DNA from: Sphingopyxis bauzanensis
GTDB taxonomy: Bacteria; Pseudomonadota; Alphaproteobacteria; Sphingomonadales; Sphingomonadaceae
Length of the DNA stretch: 64,000 bases
Reading direction: 5' to 3'
NCBI RefSeq assembly: GCF_002205675.1
Contig: NZ_NISK01000001.1
Location: 1,157,303-1,221,302, forward strand
Below, piece after piece: positions 15,833-24,729 of the stretch (positions are counted from its first letter, which is position 1; each line of letters starts with the position of its first letter). Both the position numbers and the translations under genes were made by a program. The notes under the pieces are model-generated. The model made no database searches. It saw nothing but the letters and a program-made list of their open reading frames with translations, and had not been told where the DNA came from.

Positions 15833-16480
15833 GTGACTACCCTCCTCGCCCTGTTCTGGCGCGACCTGAAACGCGCGTGGGGCAGCGGGGCGTTGTGGTT
15901 GCCAGTGCTGTTCTTCCTGCTCGTCGCGACCGCCTTTCCATTCGCGGTGGGGCCCGACGCGCCGTTACTGCGGCGTGCGGGCGGCGGGATGGTTTGGGTC
16001 GCGGCGTTGCTGGCGGCGTTGCTGCCGATCGACCGGCTGGTGCGGCCCGACCGCGATGCCGGGGTGCTCGACCAGCTGGCGGTGCGCGGGATCGCCGACG
16101 AGGTGATCGCGGCGGTGAAGATTTTGGGTCACGCGATTGCGTTCGGGCTGCCACTGATGATCGCCTTGTTCCCGGCGGCGGCGTTGCTGGCGCAGGATGC
16201 GGCGCGGGTGGAGGTGCTGGCGACGGGGATTGCGATTGCGATCCCGGCGCTGGCGTCGCTGGCGGTGCTTAGCGCGGCGCTGACCGCGGGGTTGAAGGGC
16301 GGCAGCGCGATTGGCGGGCTGCTGGTGCTGCCGCTGGCGGTGCCGCTGCTGATCTTTGGCGCCGGGATGCTCGACCCGTCAGGGCGCGGGGCGATGAAAT
16401 TGCTGGCCGCGACGAGTTTGCTGCTGACGATGATCGGGCCGTTTGCCGCGGGTGCGGCGATGCGCGGGCTCAGGGAATAG
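15833..16480 (+). CDS. ccmB: Haem exporter membrane subunit CcmB
   Basis: This 215-residue protein has six helices. The first is preceded by LFWRDLKRAWGSGALWLPVL, and DRLVRPDRDAGVLDQLAVRG with KILGHAIAFGLPL are the conserved CcmB loops. It pairs with CcmA in the inner membrane. GGGAGAAG precedes GTG 15833. A 34-bp gap separates it from ccmA. The gene that normally follows, ccmC, is not here; a converging beta-helix gene comes 6 bp later. Confidence 0.92.
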   Translation: MTTLLALFWRDLKRAWGSGALWLPVLFFLLVATAFPFAVGPDAPLLRRAGGGMVWVAALLAALLPIDRLVRPDRDAGVLDQLAVRGIADEVIAAVKILGHAIAFGLPLMIALFPAAALLAQDAARVEVLATGIAIAIPALASLAVLSAALTAGLKGGSAIGGLLVLPLAVPLLIFGAGMLDPSGRGAMKLLAATSLLLTMIGPFAAGAAMRGLRE

Positions 16481-16485
16481 CCGCT

Positions 16486-17439
16486 TTATCGTTTCTCGAA
16501 CCGCGTCAGGCCGGCGCCCAGTTCATTCGCGCCAATGGCCAGTGCTTCACCGCTCCAGTCGGCGACGAACACCGATTTGCGGTTTAATCCCAGCGGCAGG
16601 CTGGCGCGATTGCCCGCGATCGCCAGACCGCGCGACGGGTTCTTGCGTTCCTCGGCTGCGACGGCGATGAGCGCCGAATAATTTTCCTTGTTGCGCCCCT
16701 GCACGAACATGTTGTTCGCGATCTGGCCGACCGATCCCGACGGGAGGTCGATCATGTAATTGGTGCTGGTTCCCTGCGTGTCGTCGAAACTATTGTCGTT
16801 GATGTCGACCGTCATCGCGCGGGTTTTGAGATAGTGTCCGCCACTGCCCTTTTCGAACCGAGTCCGCGTCACGACGACCTTGCCGTAAACGCCAGTATAG
16901 ACGCTGTGCGCGCAGCTGAGCCCACGGTCGCAGCGACCGAGGCGCGAGAAGGTCGAGCGGTCGATGGTCAGCGTTGCGCCCGGATCGTCGGCAGTCAAAA
17001 TACCTTCTTCGCTGTTGCGGAACATCGCGTTCACGACATCGAGGTCGCTCGTTTCGAGCCGGATGCCAGCGCCATTGCCGTCGGGAACGCGCATGTTCTG
17101 GAACACCAGCCCGTCGATCCGCGCGCCCGCGCCGCGCAGTACCAGCGCGGCTTTGCCCTCGCAGGTGACGCCGTCGAAGATCGCCCGGCCGGGTTCGGCG
17201 GCGACAAAGGCGATGCGTCCCGCGGTCTGTACGGCACAGTCGCGGTGATAGCCGGGGGCTATGCGGATCGTTCCCTCGCCTTCACCGATCGCATCGACCG
17301 CGTCCTGAAGCCGTCCGAAGCTCTGGTCATCAATGCTGTAGGGCGCACCGGCAGTCTGCGCGGGCAGAGGTGCCGGGACGGCGAGGAGCGGCAGGGCGAA
17401 CAGCGGCAACAGGGGCCGACGGAGCAGAGACTTTACCAT
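16486..17439 (-). CDS. Secreted right-handed parallel beta-helix protein
   Basis: The protein has 317 residues with a signal peptide (MVKSLLRRPLLPLFALPLLA ... PLPAQ). From residue ~60 there are repeated beta-helix turns, such as AALVLRGAGARIDGLVFQN, ATLTIDRSTFSRL, KVVVTRTRFEKGSGGHYLKT and MTVDINDNSFDDT. Such folds occur in pectate-lyase-like polysaccharide enzymes and surface proteins. I see no clear catalytic signature, so binding or lyase activity remains open. It is likely periplasmic or exported. It is a single gene, converging on ccmB. Confidence 0.78.
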   Translation of the reverse strand: MVKSLLRRPLLPLFALPLLAVPAPLPAQTAGAPYSIDDQSFGRLQDAVDAIGEGEGTIRIAPGYHRDCAVQTAGRIAFVAAEPGRAIFDGVTCEGKAALVLRGAGARIDGLVFQNMRVPDGNGAGIRLETSDLDVVNAMFRNSEEGILTADDPGATLTIDRSTFSRLGRCDRGLSCAHSVYTGVYGKVVVTRTRFEKGSGGHYLKTRAMTVDINDNSFDDTQGTSTNYMIDLPSGSVGQIANNMFVQGRNKENYSALIAVAAEERKNPSRGLAIAGNRASLPLGLNRKSVFVADWSGEALAIGANELGAGLTRFEKR

Positions 17440-17532
17440 GCAATCGTTATAGCGCGTTTCGCGCCGCCAGTCGTTCGCGAAGGCGGTTAACCGGCCGCCC
17501 GTCCCGTTGTCGGACAGACGCGTCCGATCAGG

Positions 17533-20157
17533 TTAATCCAGATTGGGCCGCAGCCAGCGCGTCGCGGTCTCCAGGTCAACGCCGCGGCGCCGCGCATAAT
17601 CCTCCAGCTGGTCGCTGCCGATGCGCGCCACGCCGAAATACTGGCTTTCGGGGTGGCCGAAGTAAAAGCCGCTGACCGCCGCGGTCGGCAACATGGCAAA
17701 ATTTTCGGTCAGCACCAGCCCGGCATTATCCCCTGCCGCGAGCAGATCGAACAGGATCGGTTTCAGGCTGTGATCGGGACAGGCGGGATAGCCCGGTGCC
17801 GGACGGATGCCGCGATATTCTTCCTTGATCAGCGCCTCGTTAGTCAGCTGCTCGCCGGGCGCATAGCCCCACAGTGTGGTGCGGACATGCTGGTGCAGCC
17901 GCTCGGCGAACGCCTCGGCGAACCTATCCGCCAGGGCTTTCAGCAGGATGTCGGAATAATCGTCCTTGTCGGCGCGGAAGCGCTCGGAATGCGGCTCGAT
18001 ACCATGGATGCCGACCGCGAAGCCGCCGATCCAGTCGCCCGCCGGATCGATGAAGTCGGCAAGGCACATATTAGCGCGGTCGCGGCTTTTCTTGATCTGC
18101 TGGCGCAGGAAGGGGAGCGTCACATGGCGCTCTTCTTCGACAATATGGAGCGTGACATCGTCACCGTCGCGCGCGCAGGGCCAGAAGGCGCAGACACCAC
18201 GCGCGGTCAGCCATTTTTCGGCGATCAGCTGGTCGAGCATCGCGTCAGCGTCGGCCTTCAGCGCCCGCGCTGTCTCGCCGACGACCTCGTCGTCCATGAT
18301 CGACGGCCAGGTGCCGTGCAATTCCCACGCACGAAAGAAGGGCGTCCAGTCGATGCAGTCGCGCAGATCGTCGAGAGACCAGTCGTCGAAGCGGTGCAGC
18401 CCGGGTTGCAGCGGCGGCGCGGGTTTGTCGCTGAGATAGGCGTCGTAATAATTCGCGCGCGCTTCTTCGAGGGTGTGGAGGACGCTCTGCCCCTTGCCCG
18501 CGCGCACGTCGCGGATATGGCCATAGTCGTCCTTGTAACCCTGCACATAGGCGTCGCGCCCGGTGTCGCTGACGAGCGCCGTCGCCACGCCTACGGCGCG
18601 GCTCGCGTCGAGGACGTGGAGCACCGGCCCCTGATAGGCCGGATCGATGCGCAGCGCGGTGTGGACCTTCGACGTCGTCGCGCCGCCGATCAGCAGCGGC
18701 ATCGTCATCCCGGCGCGCTGCATTTCCTCGGCAACCGTCACCATCTCGTCGAGCGAGGGGGTGATCAGGCCGGAGAGGCCGATCATGTCGGCGTCATTCT
18801 CGTTCGCCGCCTCAAGGATTTTCGACCACGGCACCATGACGCCAAGGTCGACGATCTCGAAGCCATTACATTGCAGCACGACGCCGACGATATTCTTGCC
18901 GATGTCGTGAACGTCGCCCTTGACGGTCGCCATCACAACCTTGCCCTTGCCCTTCGCGCCCGGCTCTTTGGCGGCTTCGATAAAGGGCAGCAAATGCGCT
19001 ACCGCCTTCTTCATCACGCGCGCTGATTTGACGACTTGCGGCAGGAACATCTTGCCCGATCCGAACAGGTCGCCGACGACGTTCATGCCGTCCATCAACG
19101 GCCCCTCGATCACCTCGATCGGGCGCGGCAACAGCTGGCGCATTTCTTCGGTGTCTTCGACGACATAGGCGTCGATGCCCTTGACCAGCGCATGTTCGAG
19201 CCGCTTGGCGACGTCCCAGCCGCGCCATTCCTCGGCGGCCTTTTCCTGCGCGGGGTTGCTGCCCTTATAGCGTTCGGCGAGCGCGATCAGACGTTCGGTC
19301 GGGCTTTCGGCCTCGCCGTCTTTCTTGCGGTTAAGCACGACATCCTCGCACACCTCGCGCAGTTCGGGGTCGATCGTGTCGTACACGTCGAGCTGTCCGG
19401 CGTTGACGATCGCCATATCGAGCCCGGCGGGGATCGCATGATAAAGGAAGACACTGTGCATCGCGCGGCGTACTGTCTCGTTGCCGCGAAAGCCGAACGA
19501 CAGGTTCGACAGGCCGCCCGAGAAATGAACGTGCGGACAGCGAACGCGGATCACCTTTACCGCCTCGATGAAGTCGACCGCATAATTGTCATGCTCTTCC
19601 AGCCCCGTCGCGACCGCGAAGACGTTAGGATCGAAGATGATGTCCTCGGGGGGAAAGCCGATGGTCATCAGCAGTTTGTAGGCGCGCTCGCAAATTTCGA
19701 TCTTGCGGTCCATCGTGTCGGCCTGCCCGACCTCGTCGAACGCCATGACGACCACCGCGGCGCCGTAAGCCCTGCATTTGCGGGCATGGTCGAGAAAAGC
19801 CTCTTCGCCTTCCTTCATGCTGATCGAATTGACGATCGGCTTGCCGGGGACGCATTTCAGCCCCGCCTCGATCACGCTCCATTTTGAGCTGTCGATCATC
19901 ACCGGTACCCGTGCGATGTCGGGTTCGGCGGCGATGAGCTTCAGGAAGGTCGTCATCGCATATTCGGCGTCGAGCAGCCCCTCGTCCATGTTGACGTCAA
20001 TCACCTGCGCACCATTCTCGACCTGCTGGCGCGCAACCTCGACCGCCGCGGCATAATCGTCGGCGAGAATCAGCTTCTTGAACGCTGCCGATCCGGTGAC
20101 GTTGGTGCGCTCGCCGATATTGACGAAGTTGGTGGCGGAGGCGGTTGTCTCGGTCAT
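17533..20157 (-). CDS. metH: Methionine synthase, cobalamin-dependent, C-terminal part (folate, B12 and activation domains)
   Basis: This 874-residue protein lacks the homocysteine domain of full MetH. Domains in order: pterin-binding barrel (about 8-270, [20 protein letters not shown]); cap and B12-binding (about 310-560), with H417 in [11 protein letters not shown] as the lower cobalt ligand; and the AdoMet reactivation domain (about 570-874) with [16 protein letters not shown] near 781-796. It moves methyl groups from methyl-tetrahydrofolate through B12 to homocysteine, held by the partner protein encoded just upstream (20301-21350). The two genes are separated by 143 bp containing a palindromic repeat. 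Confidence 0.95.
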   Translation of the reverse strand: MTETTASATNFVNIGERTNVTGSAAFKKLILADDYAAAVEVARQQVENGAQVIDVNMDEGLLDAEYAMTTFLKLIAAEPDIARVPVMIDSSKWSVIEAGLKCVPGKPIVNSISMKEGEEAFLDHARKCRAYGAAVVVMAFDEVGQADTMDRKIEICERAYKLLMTIGFPPEDIIFDPNVFAVATGLEEHDNYAVDFIEAVKVIRVRCPHVHFSGGLSNLSFGFRGNETVRRAMHSVFLYHAIPAGLDMAIVNAGQLDVYDTIDPELREVCEDVVLNRKKDGEAESPTERLIALAERYKGSNPAQEKAAEEWRGWDVAKRLEHALVKGIDAYVVEDTEEMRQLLPRPIEVIEGPLMDGMNVVGDLFGSGKMFLPQVVKSARVMKKAVAHLLPFIEAAKEPGAKGKGKVVMATVKGDVHDIGKNIVGVVLQCNGFEIVDLGVMVPWSKILEAANENDADMIGLSGLITPSLDEMVTVAEEMQRAGMTMPLLIGGATTSKVHTALRIDPAYQGPVLHVLDASRAVGVATALVSDTGRDAYVQGYKDDYGHIRDVRAGKGQSVLHTLEEARANYYDAYLSDKPAPPLQPGLHRFDDWSLDDLRDCIDWTPFFRAWELHGTWPSIMDDEVVGETARALKADADAMLDQLIAEKWLTARGVCAFWPCARDGDDVTLHIVEEERHVTLPFLRQQIKKSRDRANMCLADFIDPAGDWIGGFAVGIHGIEPHSERFRADKDDYSDILLKALADRFAEAFAERLHQHVRTTLWGYAPGEQLTNEALIKEEYRGIRPAPGYPACPDHSLKPILFDLLAAGDNAGLVLTENFAMLPTAAVSGFYFGHPESQYFGVARIGSDQLEDYARRRGVDLETATRWLRPNLD

Positions 20158-20170
20158 GTCATGCTTTCGA

Positions 20171-20296
20171 GCCCCACCTTCAGGGGTGGGGTTGGGGTTG
20201 GGGTCGCAGGAGGGAGCGAGGCCGCTTGGCCCACCCCGCTGCGACTAGCCAGCAAGCTGGCAAGTCTCACTGCCCCTCCCCCGAAGGGGAGGGGAT
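20171..20296. repeat. Interspersed repeat, family E, inside the met operon
   Basis: CCACCTTCAGGGGTGGGGTT at the left and CCCCTCCCCCGAAGGGGAGG at the right form hairpins around a core with TGCGACTAGCCAGCAAGCTG. It fills the gap between the two metH genes and would lie in their shared transcript. Confidence 0.7.
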
Positions 20297-20300
20297 AAAG

Positions 20301-21350
20301 TCACGCCGCCATCGTGAATGGCTCCAGTCCCGCGAGCCGCGTCCGCACCGGCACTTGCGGAATCTGCCGCGCGGGCAAGCCCACCACCGCTCTTGCCATC
20401 GCCGCGATATGCGCGGGGGTCGAACCGCAGCAACCGCCGAGGATGTTGACCTGCCCATGCTCGGCCCATTCGCACACCAGCTCCGCTGTGGTGTCGGGCA
20501 GTTCGTCATATTCGCCGAGTTCATTGGGAAGGCCAGCGTTCGGATAGACCATCACCAGCGCATCGGCGATTTCGGAGAGAACCTTTACGTGCGGACGCAG
20601 CTGCGCCGCGCCGAACGAGCAGTTCAGCCCGATGGTCAGCGGCTTCGCGTGGCGTACCGCGTACCAGAACGCCTCGACCGTGTGCCCCGAAAGGTTGCGG
20701 CCCGACAGGTCGGTGAGCGTCATCGAAATCATCAGCGGCAGCTCGCGGCCGACCTTCGCCTCGGCCTCCAGCACCGCAGCGATCCCCGCCTTGGCATTGA
20801 GCGTATCGAAGATCGTCTCGATCAGAATGAAGTCCGCTCCGCCCTCGGCCAGCGCGACGACCTGTTCCAGATACACGTCCTTCAACTCGTCGAAATCGAT
20901 CTCGCGGTATCCGGGATTGTTGACATCGGGCGACAGCGACAGCGTCTTGTTCGTCGGCCCTACCGCGCCCGCGATAAAGCGGCGGCGACCGTCCAGCGCC
21001 TCATACTTGTTGGCGGCTTCGCGCCCCAATCGCGCGCTTTCATGGTTGATGGCGGCGACGAGATGTTCGGCGCCATAGTCGGCCTGGCTGATCCGGTTGG
21101 CGCTGAAGGTGTTGGTCGACACGATGTCCGACCCCGCCGCCAGATAAGCTTCGCCGATCGCGGTGACCACGTCGGCGCGGGTCAGCGCAAGAATGTCGTT
21201 GTTGCCTTTCTGGTCGTGGGTCAGGCCAAGGTTTCCGGCATAGTCGGCCTCGACCAGCTTGCGATCCTGGATCTGCGTCCCCCAGCCGCCGTCGGTGAGC
21301 AGGATGCGCTCCTTCGCCGCCGCCACCAATGCTTCGCGTGCGCTTGTCAT
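20301..21350 (-). CDS. metH: Methionine synthase homocysteine-binding subunit (homocysteine S-methyltransferase domain)
   Basis: This 349-residue protein is the first domain of MetH encoded alone. Zinc ligands are C244 (IGLNCSFGA) and C307/C308 (ILGGCCGSTPAH). LTDGGWGTQIQDRKL at the N-terminus is typical. It binds homocysteine and receives the methyl group from the cobalamin protein encoded next. ATG 21350 overlaps the metF stop (ATGA), so it is coupled to metF. Used alone it might act on other methyl donors, but its neighbour carries exactly the missing MetH domains. Confidence 0.93.
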   Translation of the reverse strand: MTSAREALVAAAKERILLTDGGWGTQIQDRKLVEADYAGNLGLTHDQKGNNDILALTRADVVTAIGEAYLAAGSDIVSTNTFSANRISQADYGAEHLVAAINHESARLGREAANKYEALDGRRRFIAGAVGPTNKTLSLSPDVNNPGYREIDFDELKDVYLEQVVALAEGGADFILIETIFDTLNAKAGIAAVLEAEAKVGRELPLMISMTLTDLSGRNLSGHTVEAFWYAVRHAKPLTIGLNCSFGAAQLRPHVKVLSEIADALVMVYPNAGLPNELGEYDELPDTTAELVCEWAEHGQVNILGGCCGSTPAHIAAMARAVVGLPARQIPQVPVRTRLAGLEPFTMAA

Positions 21351-22285
21351 GCTGCCTGATCCTTCGCGGACGAAACCGGACGCAATCCCAGCAGATGACA
21401 GATGGCATAGCTGAGTTCGGCGCGGTTCAATGTGTAAAAATGGAAATCGCGTACCCCGCCCGCGTACAGGCGGCGGCACATTTCGGCGGCAATGGTCGCC
21501 GCCACCAGTTGGCGCGCGGCGGGATGATCGTCGAGGCCGTCGAACAGCGACACCATCCACGCCGGAATCGCGGTGCCGCACATGTCGGCGATACGGCGCG
21601 TCTGCGACACATTCGACACCGGCAGGATGCCCGGAATGATCGGCGCGTCGATCCCAGATGCGGCAGCCTTATCTCGGAAACGCAGAAAGCTGTCGGGCGA
21701 GAAAAAGAACTGCGTGATCGCGCGCGTTGCCCCGGCGTCGAGCTTACGCTTCAGATTGTCGAGATCGGCCTGCGGACAATCGGCGTCGGGGTGCGTTTCA
21801 GGATAGGCGGCGACCGAGATTTCAAACGGCGCAACTGCCTTCAATCCAGCGACCAGTTCGACGGCATTGGCATAGCCCTCCGGATGCGCGCTGTACGGCG
21901 CCCCGCCCGGCACATCGCCGCGCAGCGCCACAATGTGCCGCACTCCGGCCTCCCAATAGGCTTCCGCCACCTCGTTGATTTCCGCGCGCGATGCCTCGAC
22001 GCAGGTCAGGTGGGCCGCGGGCGGTACGGCGCTTTCGGCGGCGATGCGCGCGACGGTCGCATGAGTGCGTTCGCGCGTCGAACCGCCGGCGCCATAGGTG
22101 ACCGACACGAAACGCGGCGCCAGCGGTTCAAGCGTGCGGAACGTGTCCCACAACTGCGCTTCCATCTTTTCGGTCTTGGGCGGAAAAAATTCGAAGCTGA
22201 CGCCGATGTCTCCGTCCAGATTGGCGAACAGCGGCGATGCCGCGGCGCGGCGCGCTTCCGCGAGCGAGTTCAAGTTCGACGTCAT
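21347..22285 (-). CDS. metF: 5,10-Methylenetetrahydrofolate reductase
   Basis: This 312-residue flavoenzyme supplies methyl-THF for methionine synthase. SFEFFPPKTEKMEAQLW holds the catalytic glutamate near residue 32; VSVTYGAGGSTRERT, HLTCVEASR, IVALRGDVP and ITQFFFSPDSFLRF are family signatures. It overlaps its upstream ArsR-methyltransferase gene and its downstream metH gene by 4 bp each, a tight three-gene arrangement for making methionine. Confidence 0.96.
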   Translation of the reverse strand: MTSNLNSLAEARRAAASPLFANLDGDIGVSFEFFPPKTEKMEAQLWDTFRTLEPLAPRFVSVTYGAGGSTRERTHATVARIAAESAVPPAAHLTCVEASRAEINEVAEAYWEAGVRHIVALRGDVPGGAPYSAHPEGYANAVELVAGLKAVAPFEISVAAYPETHPDADCPQADLDNLKRKLDAGATRAITQFFFSPDSFLRFRDKAAASGIDAPIIPGILPVSNVSQTRRIADMCGTAIPAWMVSLFDGLDDHPAARQLVAATIAAEMCRRLYAGGVRDFHFYTLNRAELSYAICHLLGLRPVSSAKDQAA

Positions 22286-23274
22286 GCCGCAAGCCTTTTG
22301 CTTTGCCCGTCGCCATCATGGGCGACCGGCGGTTGATCTTCGTCGCTGCGACGGCGGCCGAGCCAGAGCTTGACGACCAGCTCGCCGCCTTCGAGCGTTT
22401 GGGTGTTTTCGAGCAGCAACCCGGCCGAAGCGAACCAGCCGCGGATCTGCGCGTCCGAAAAGCCGAGGCGTGCGTGCGCCGCCTGATCGCGCAGCGCCTC
22501 ATCATCATGCGGCGCGAAATCGACGATCAGCAGATGTCCGCCGCCGCGCAGCACCCGGCTCGCTTCGGCAATCACCCGATCGGGCTCGTGCGCAAAGTGC
22601 AGCGCCTGATGGATGACGATGCTGTCGACGCTGGCGTCGCCGACCGGCAGGTTCAGGAAATCGCCCTGCACCAGATCGACCGGGACCGCCTGCCCCGCCA
22701 GCTTAGCGCGCGCGATGCGCAGCATTTCGGGGCTACGATCGAGCGCGGTGATCCGGCGCGCAGTCGGCGCGAATATTTCTGCCATCCGGCCGGTGCCCGT
22801 GCCGATGTCGAGCAGATGGCCCAAACGACGGTTGTGCATCATCGCCAGCATGGCCGCCTCGACCTCGCTTTCGGCGACGTGGCGCGAACGGATCGCGTCC
22901 CATTCGGCGGCATGTTCGGCAAAATAGCGTGCAGCCACCGCAGCGCGTTCGTCGCGCACCGCCGCCAGCCGCCGCGCGTCATGCGCGATGACGAGCGCCT
23001 CGCGCGTTGAAAACGGCCAGCTTTCGGCTTGGCCGATGATGTCGGCAATCGGTCCGTCCTTGGCGATCCGCAGGAACACCCAGCTCCCTTCGCGCCGCCG
23101 CTCGACAATCCCCGCTTCAACGAGGATACGGACATGGCGCGAGACGCGCGGCTGGCTCTGATCGAGTACGACCGCCAGTTCGCCGATCGCCAGTTCCATT
23201 TCGCGCAGCAGCGCAACGACTCGCAAGCGCGTCGGGTCAGCCAGGGCACGAAAGATGTCGATCAGCTCGCTCAT
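22282..23274 (-). CDS. ArsR-family regulator fused to a class I methyltransferase
   Basis: The protein has 330 residues with two domains. Residues 1-~95 are an ArsR winged helix (IFRALADPTRLRVVALLREM, LDQSQPRVSRHVRILVEAGI). Residues ~145-330 are a SAM-dependent methyltransferase with LGHLLDIGTGTGRMAEIF as the SAM loop and SIVIHQALHFAHEP as motif post-I. Such fusions stand at the head of methionine genes in several alphaproteobacteria. It probably senses SAM or S-adenosylhomocysteine and represses its own operon at the palindrome 7 bp ahead of ATG 23274. That ligand role is inferred. Whether the methyltransferase is active is unknown. Confidence 0.88.
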   Translation of the reverse strand: MSELIDIFRALADPTRLRVVALLREMELAIGELAVVLDQSQPRVSRHVRILVEAGIVERRREGSWVFLRIAKDGPIADIIGQAESWPFSTREALVIAHDARRLAAVRDERAAVAARYFAEHAAEWDAIRSRHVAESEVEAAMLAMMHNRRLGHLLDIGTGTGRMAEIFAPTARRITALDRSPEMLRIARAKLAGQAVPVDLVQGDFLNLPVGDASVDSIVIHQALHFAHEPDRVIAEASRVLRGGGHLLIVDFAPHDDEALRDQAAHARLGFSDAQIRGWFASAGLLLENTQTLEGGELVVKLWLGRRRSDEDQPPVAHDGDGQSKRLAA

Positions 23275-23280
23275 GGTTAC

Positions 23281-23304
23281 GCATATAAAGATTTCTTTAT
23301 ATGC
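23281..23304. promoter_or_regulatory. 24-bp perfect operator palindrome of the met operon
   Basis: GCATATAAAGA, TT, TCTTTATATGC: arms of 11 bp with no mismatch, beginning 7 bp upstream of the ArsR start codon. AT-rich palindromes of this type are known ArsR-family (for example SahR) sites. Binding by the adjacent fusion protein is a strong inference. Confidence 0.8.
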
Positions 23305-23503
23305 GGTCAACCAGTGCCTGCTCCCCTATTTCAGCCACGTGGGGCCAGACCCGATAGGCTTTGCGCCCAAACATCCCGGCCCGCGAGAAAAAGGACGTTG
23401 CACGCCATTTGCCGAGCGACTATTTCTGCGCGTGATTGGCATATTCCGGGATCGATCTGTTCCTGTGCCGGTCGATCAGTTCAATCCGAGAGGGGTTTCC
23501 CAA

Positions 23504-23821
23504 ATGAAAAAATCGATCACCATGTCGCTCGTCCTTGCCGCGTCGCTCGGCCTCGCCGCTTGCGGTGAAAAGGCTGCCGACGACGCAGCCGTCACCACCG
23601 AAGAGGCCGCAACTGTCGAGGGCGCTGCTGACGGCGCGATGGAAGCTGCCGAAGGCGCTGCTGACGCCGCAGCAACCGCTGACGCCGCTGCTGAAGGCGC
23701 AGCCGACGCCGCTGCTGCTGGCGACACTGCCGTTGCCGCCGACAAGGCGACCGAAGCTGCTGACGCCGCCAAGGAAGCTGCCGACGCTGCCAAGGGCGCG
23801 ATGGAAGAAGCCAAGAAGTAA
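23504..23821 (+). CDS. Small Ala/Glu-rich lipoprotein
   Basis: This 105-residue protein has a lipoprotein signal: MKKSITMSLVLAASLGLAAC, with the lipidated Cys at residue 20. The mature part is almost only Ala, Asp, Glu and Thr in AADAA-type repeats (for example EGAADGAMEAAEGAADAAA), probably one long amphipathic helix. It is a paralogue of the next gene. Role unknown; an envelope spacer or stress lipoprotein is conceivable. ATG 23504 is taken because the signal starts there. A terminator follows. Confidence 0.8.
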   Translation: MKKSITMSLVLAASLGLAACGEKAADDAAVTTEEAATVEGAADGAMEAAEGAADAAATADAAAEGAADAAAAGDTAVAADKATEAADAAKEAADAAKGAMEEAKK

Positions 23822-23853
23822 GCTTCTTACCGGCCGTTCGGTCGAAGGAACAA

Positions 23854-23888
23854 GGGGGTCGCCGGTTCGCCGACGGCCCCTTTTTCCT
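23854..23888 (+). terminator. Terminator after first lipoprotein gene
   Basis: GGGG..GCCGG - TTCG - CCGACGG CCCC with a TTTTT run; the stem has small bulges. Confidence 0.75.
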
Positions 23889-23993
23889 TTTGGGACATGC
23901 GAACCGCAGCGCGGTTGCCAAGCCCCTGATCCATCGCTAACCCTCTAAAGCCATGATCGGTCACTCGATCATTGCATTCGAAAGGAATTACCC

Positions 23994-24287
23994 ATGCGCA
24001 AGATTCTCATCGCTTCGATGGCCGCTGCGGCCTTCAGCCTCACTGCCTGCTCGGAAAAGACCCAGGACGCTGCGGGCGAAACCGCTGACTCGATGGCTGA
24101 CGATGCTGCCGCCACCGGCGACGCAATGGCAGAAGGCGCAGCCGACGCTGCCGACGCCACTGCCGAAGCGACTGCCGACGCCGGCAATGCCGTCGAAGGC
24201 ACGGTGAATGCTGCCGGCGACGCCGTCGATGCGGCTGGCGACAAGATTGAAGAAGAAACTGCCAAGGCCGAAGCCAACGACAAGTAA
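23994..24287 (+). CDS. Small Ala-rich lipoprotein, paralogue of preceding gene
   Basis: The protein has 97 residues. The signal MRKILIASMAAAAFSLTAC puts the lipid-bearing Cys at position 19. The remainder is alanine- and acid-rich heptad-like sequence (GDAMAEGAADAADATAEATA). Composition, length and lipobox match the gene at 23504, so a tandem duplication is likely. AAAGGAATT precedes the start at normal distance. It has its own terminator. Confidence 0.8.
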   Translation: MRKILIASMAAAAFSLTACSEKTQDAAGETADSMADDAAATGDAMAEGAADAADATAEATADAGNAVEGTVNAAGDAVDAAGDKIEEETAKAEANDK

Positions 24288-24323
24288 GTCGTTGGCGCGC
24301 GTCTGAGCGTGCGACTATGGAAA

Positions 24324-24355
24324 GGGCTCCATCCTTGGCGGATGGAGCCCTTTTT
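24324..24355 (+). terminator. Terminator after second lipoprotein gene
   Basis: GGGCTCCATCC (24324-24334) pairs perfectly with GGATGGAGCCC (24340-24350), then TTTTT. Confidence 0.92.
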
Positions 24356-24371
24356 CGTAGGAGACCGGATC

Positions 24372-24581
24372 ATGGACAGCCGCAAACTCAATATCGCGCT
24401 GACCGCTGCGGCGGCGCTCATGCTGGTCGCGGGGTGCAGCCGCACCGATAACGAACCCGGTCCCGGCGGGGTTACGGTCAGCGAGGCGAAGGCGCTCGAC
24501 GATGCTGCCGAAATGCTCGAAAGCCGCGACAACCTGCCCGCAGACACCACAGCCACCGAACGCGCGAAGGCGAACAAATAA
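24372..24581 (+). CDS. Short lipoprotein, 69 residues
   Basis: MDSRKLNIALTAAAALMLVA then GC: the lipobox LVAGC places the acylated Cys at 22. The short mature part (SRTDNEPGPGGVTVSEAKAL followed by DDAAEMLESRDNLPADT) is less repetitive than the two preceding lipoproteins. TAGGAGA at 24358 supports ATG 24372. It begins 17 bp after the preceding terminator's T-run, so it needs its own promoter or readthrough. Function unknown. Confidence 0.7.
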   Translation: MDSRKLNIALTAAAALMLVAGCSRTDNEPGPGGVTVSEAKALDDAAEMLESRDNLPADTTATERAKANK

Positions 24582-24729
24582 CGCCTTCCCCTTGATGCAC
24601 GGCGGCGTTAACCTGCCCGGGCCTCGCGACTGGCGCTAAAGATGGGTATCCATCAGGGAACGAGGCTGGCCAAACGGCCATGTCGAGCCGCGCGCCTGGG
24701 TGATCCATGACCAGCGCAAGGACATCCGC

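Noticed and set aside
17653..19026. Plus-strand open frame of 457 codons inside metH
   Set aside because: Shadow frame typical of GC-rich genes; the minus strand has MetH motifs throughout.
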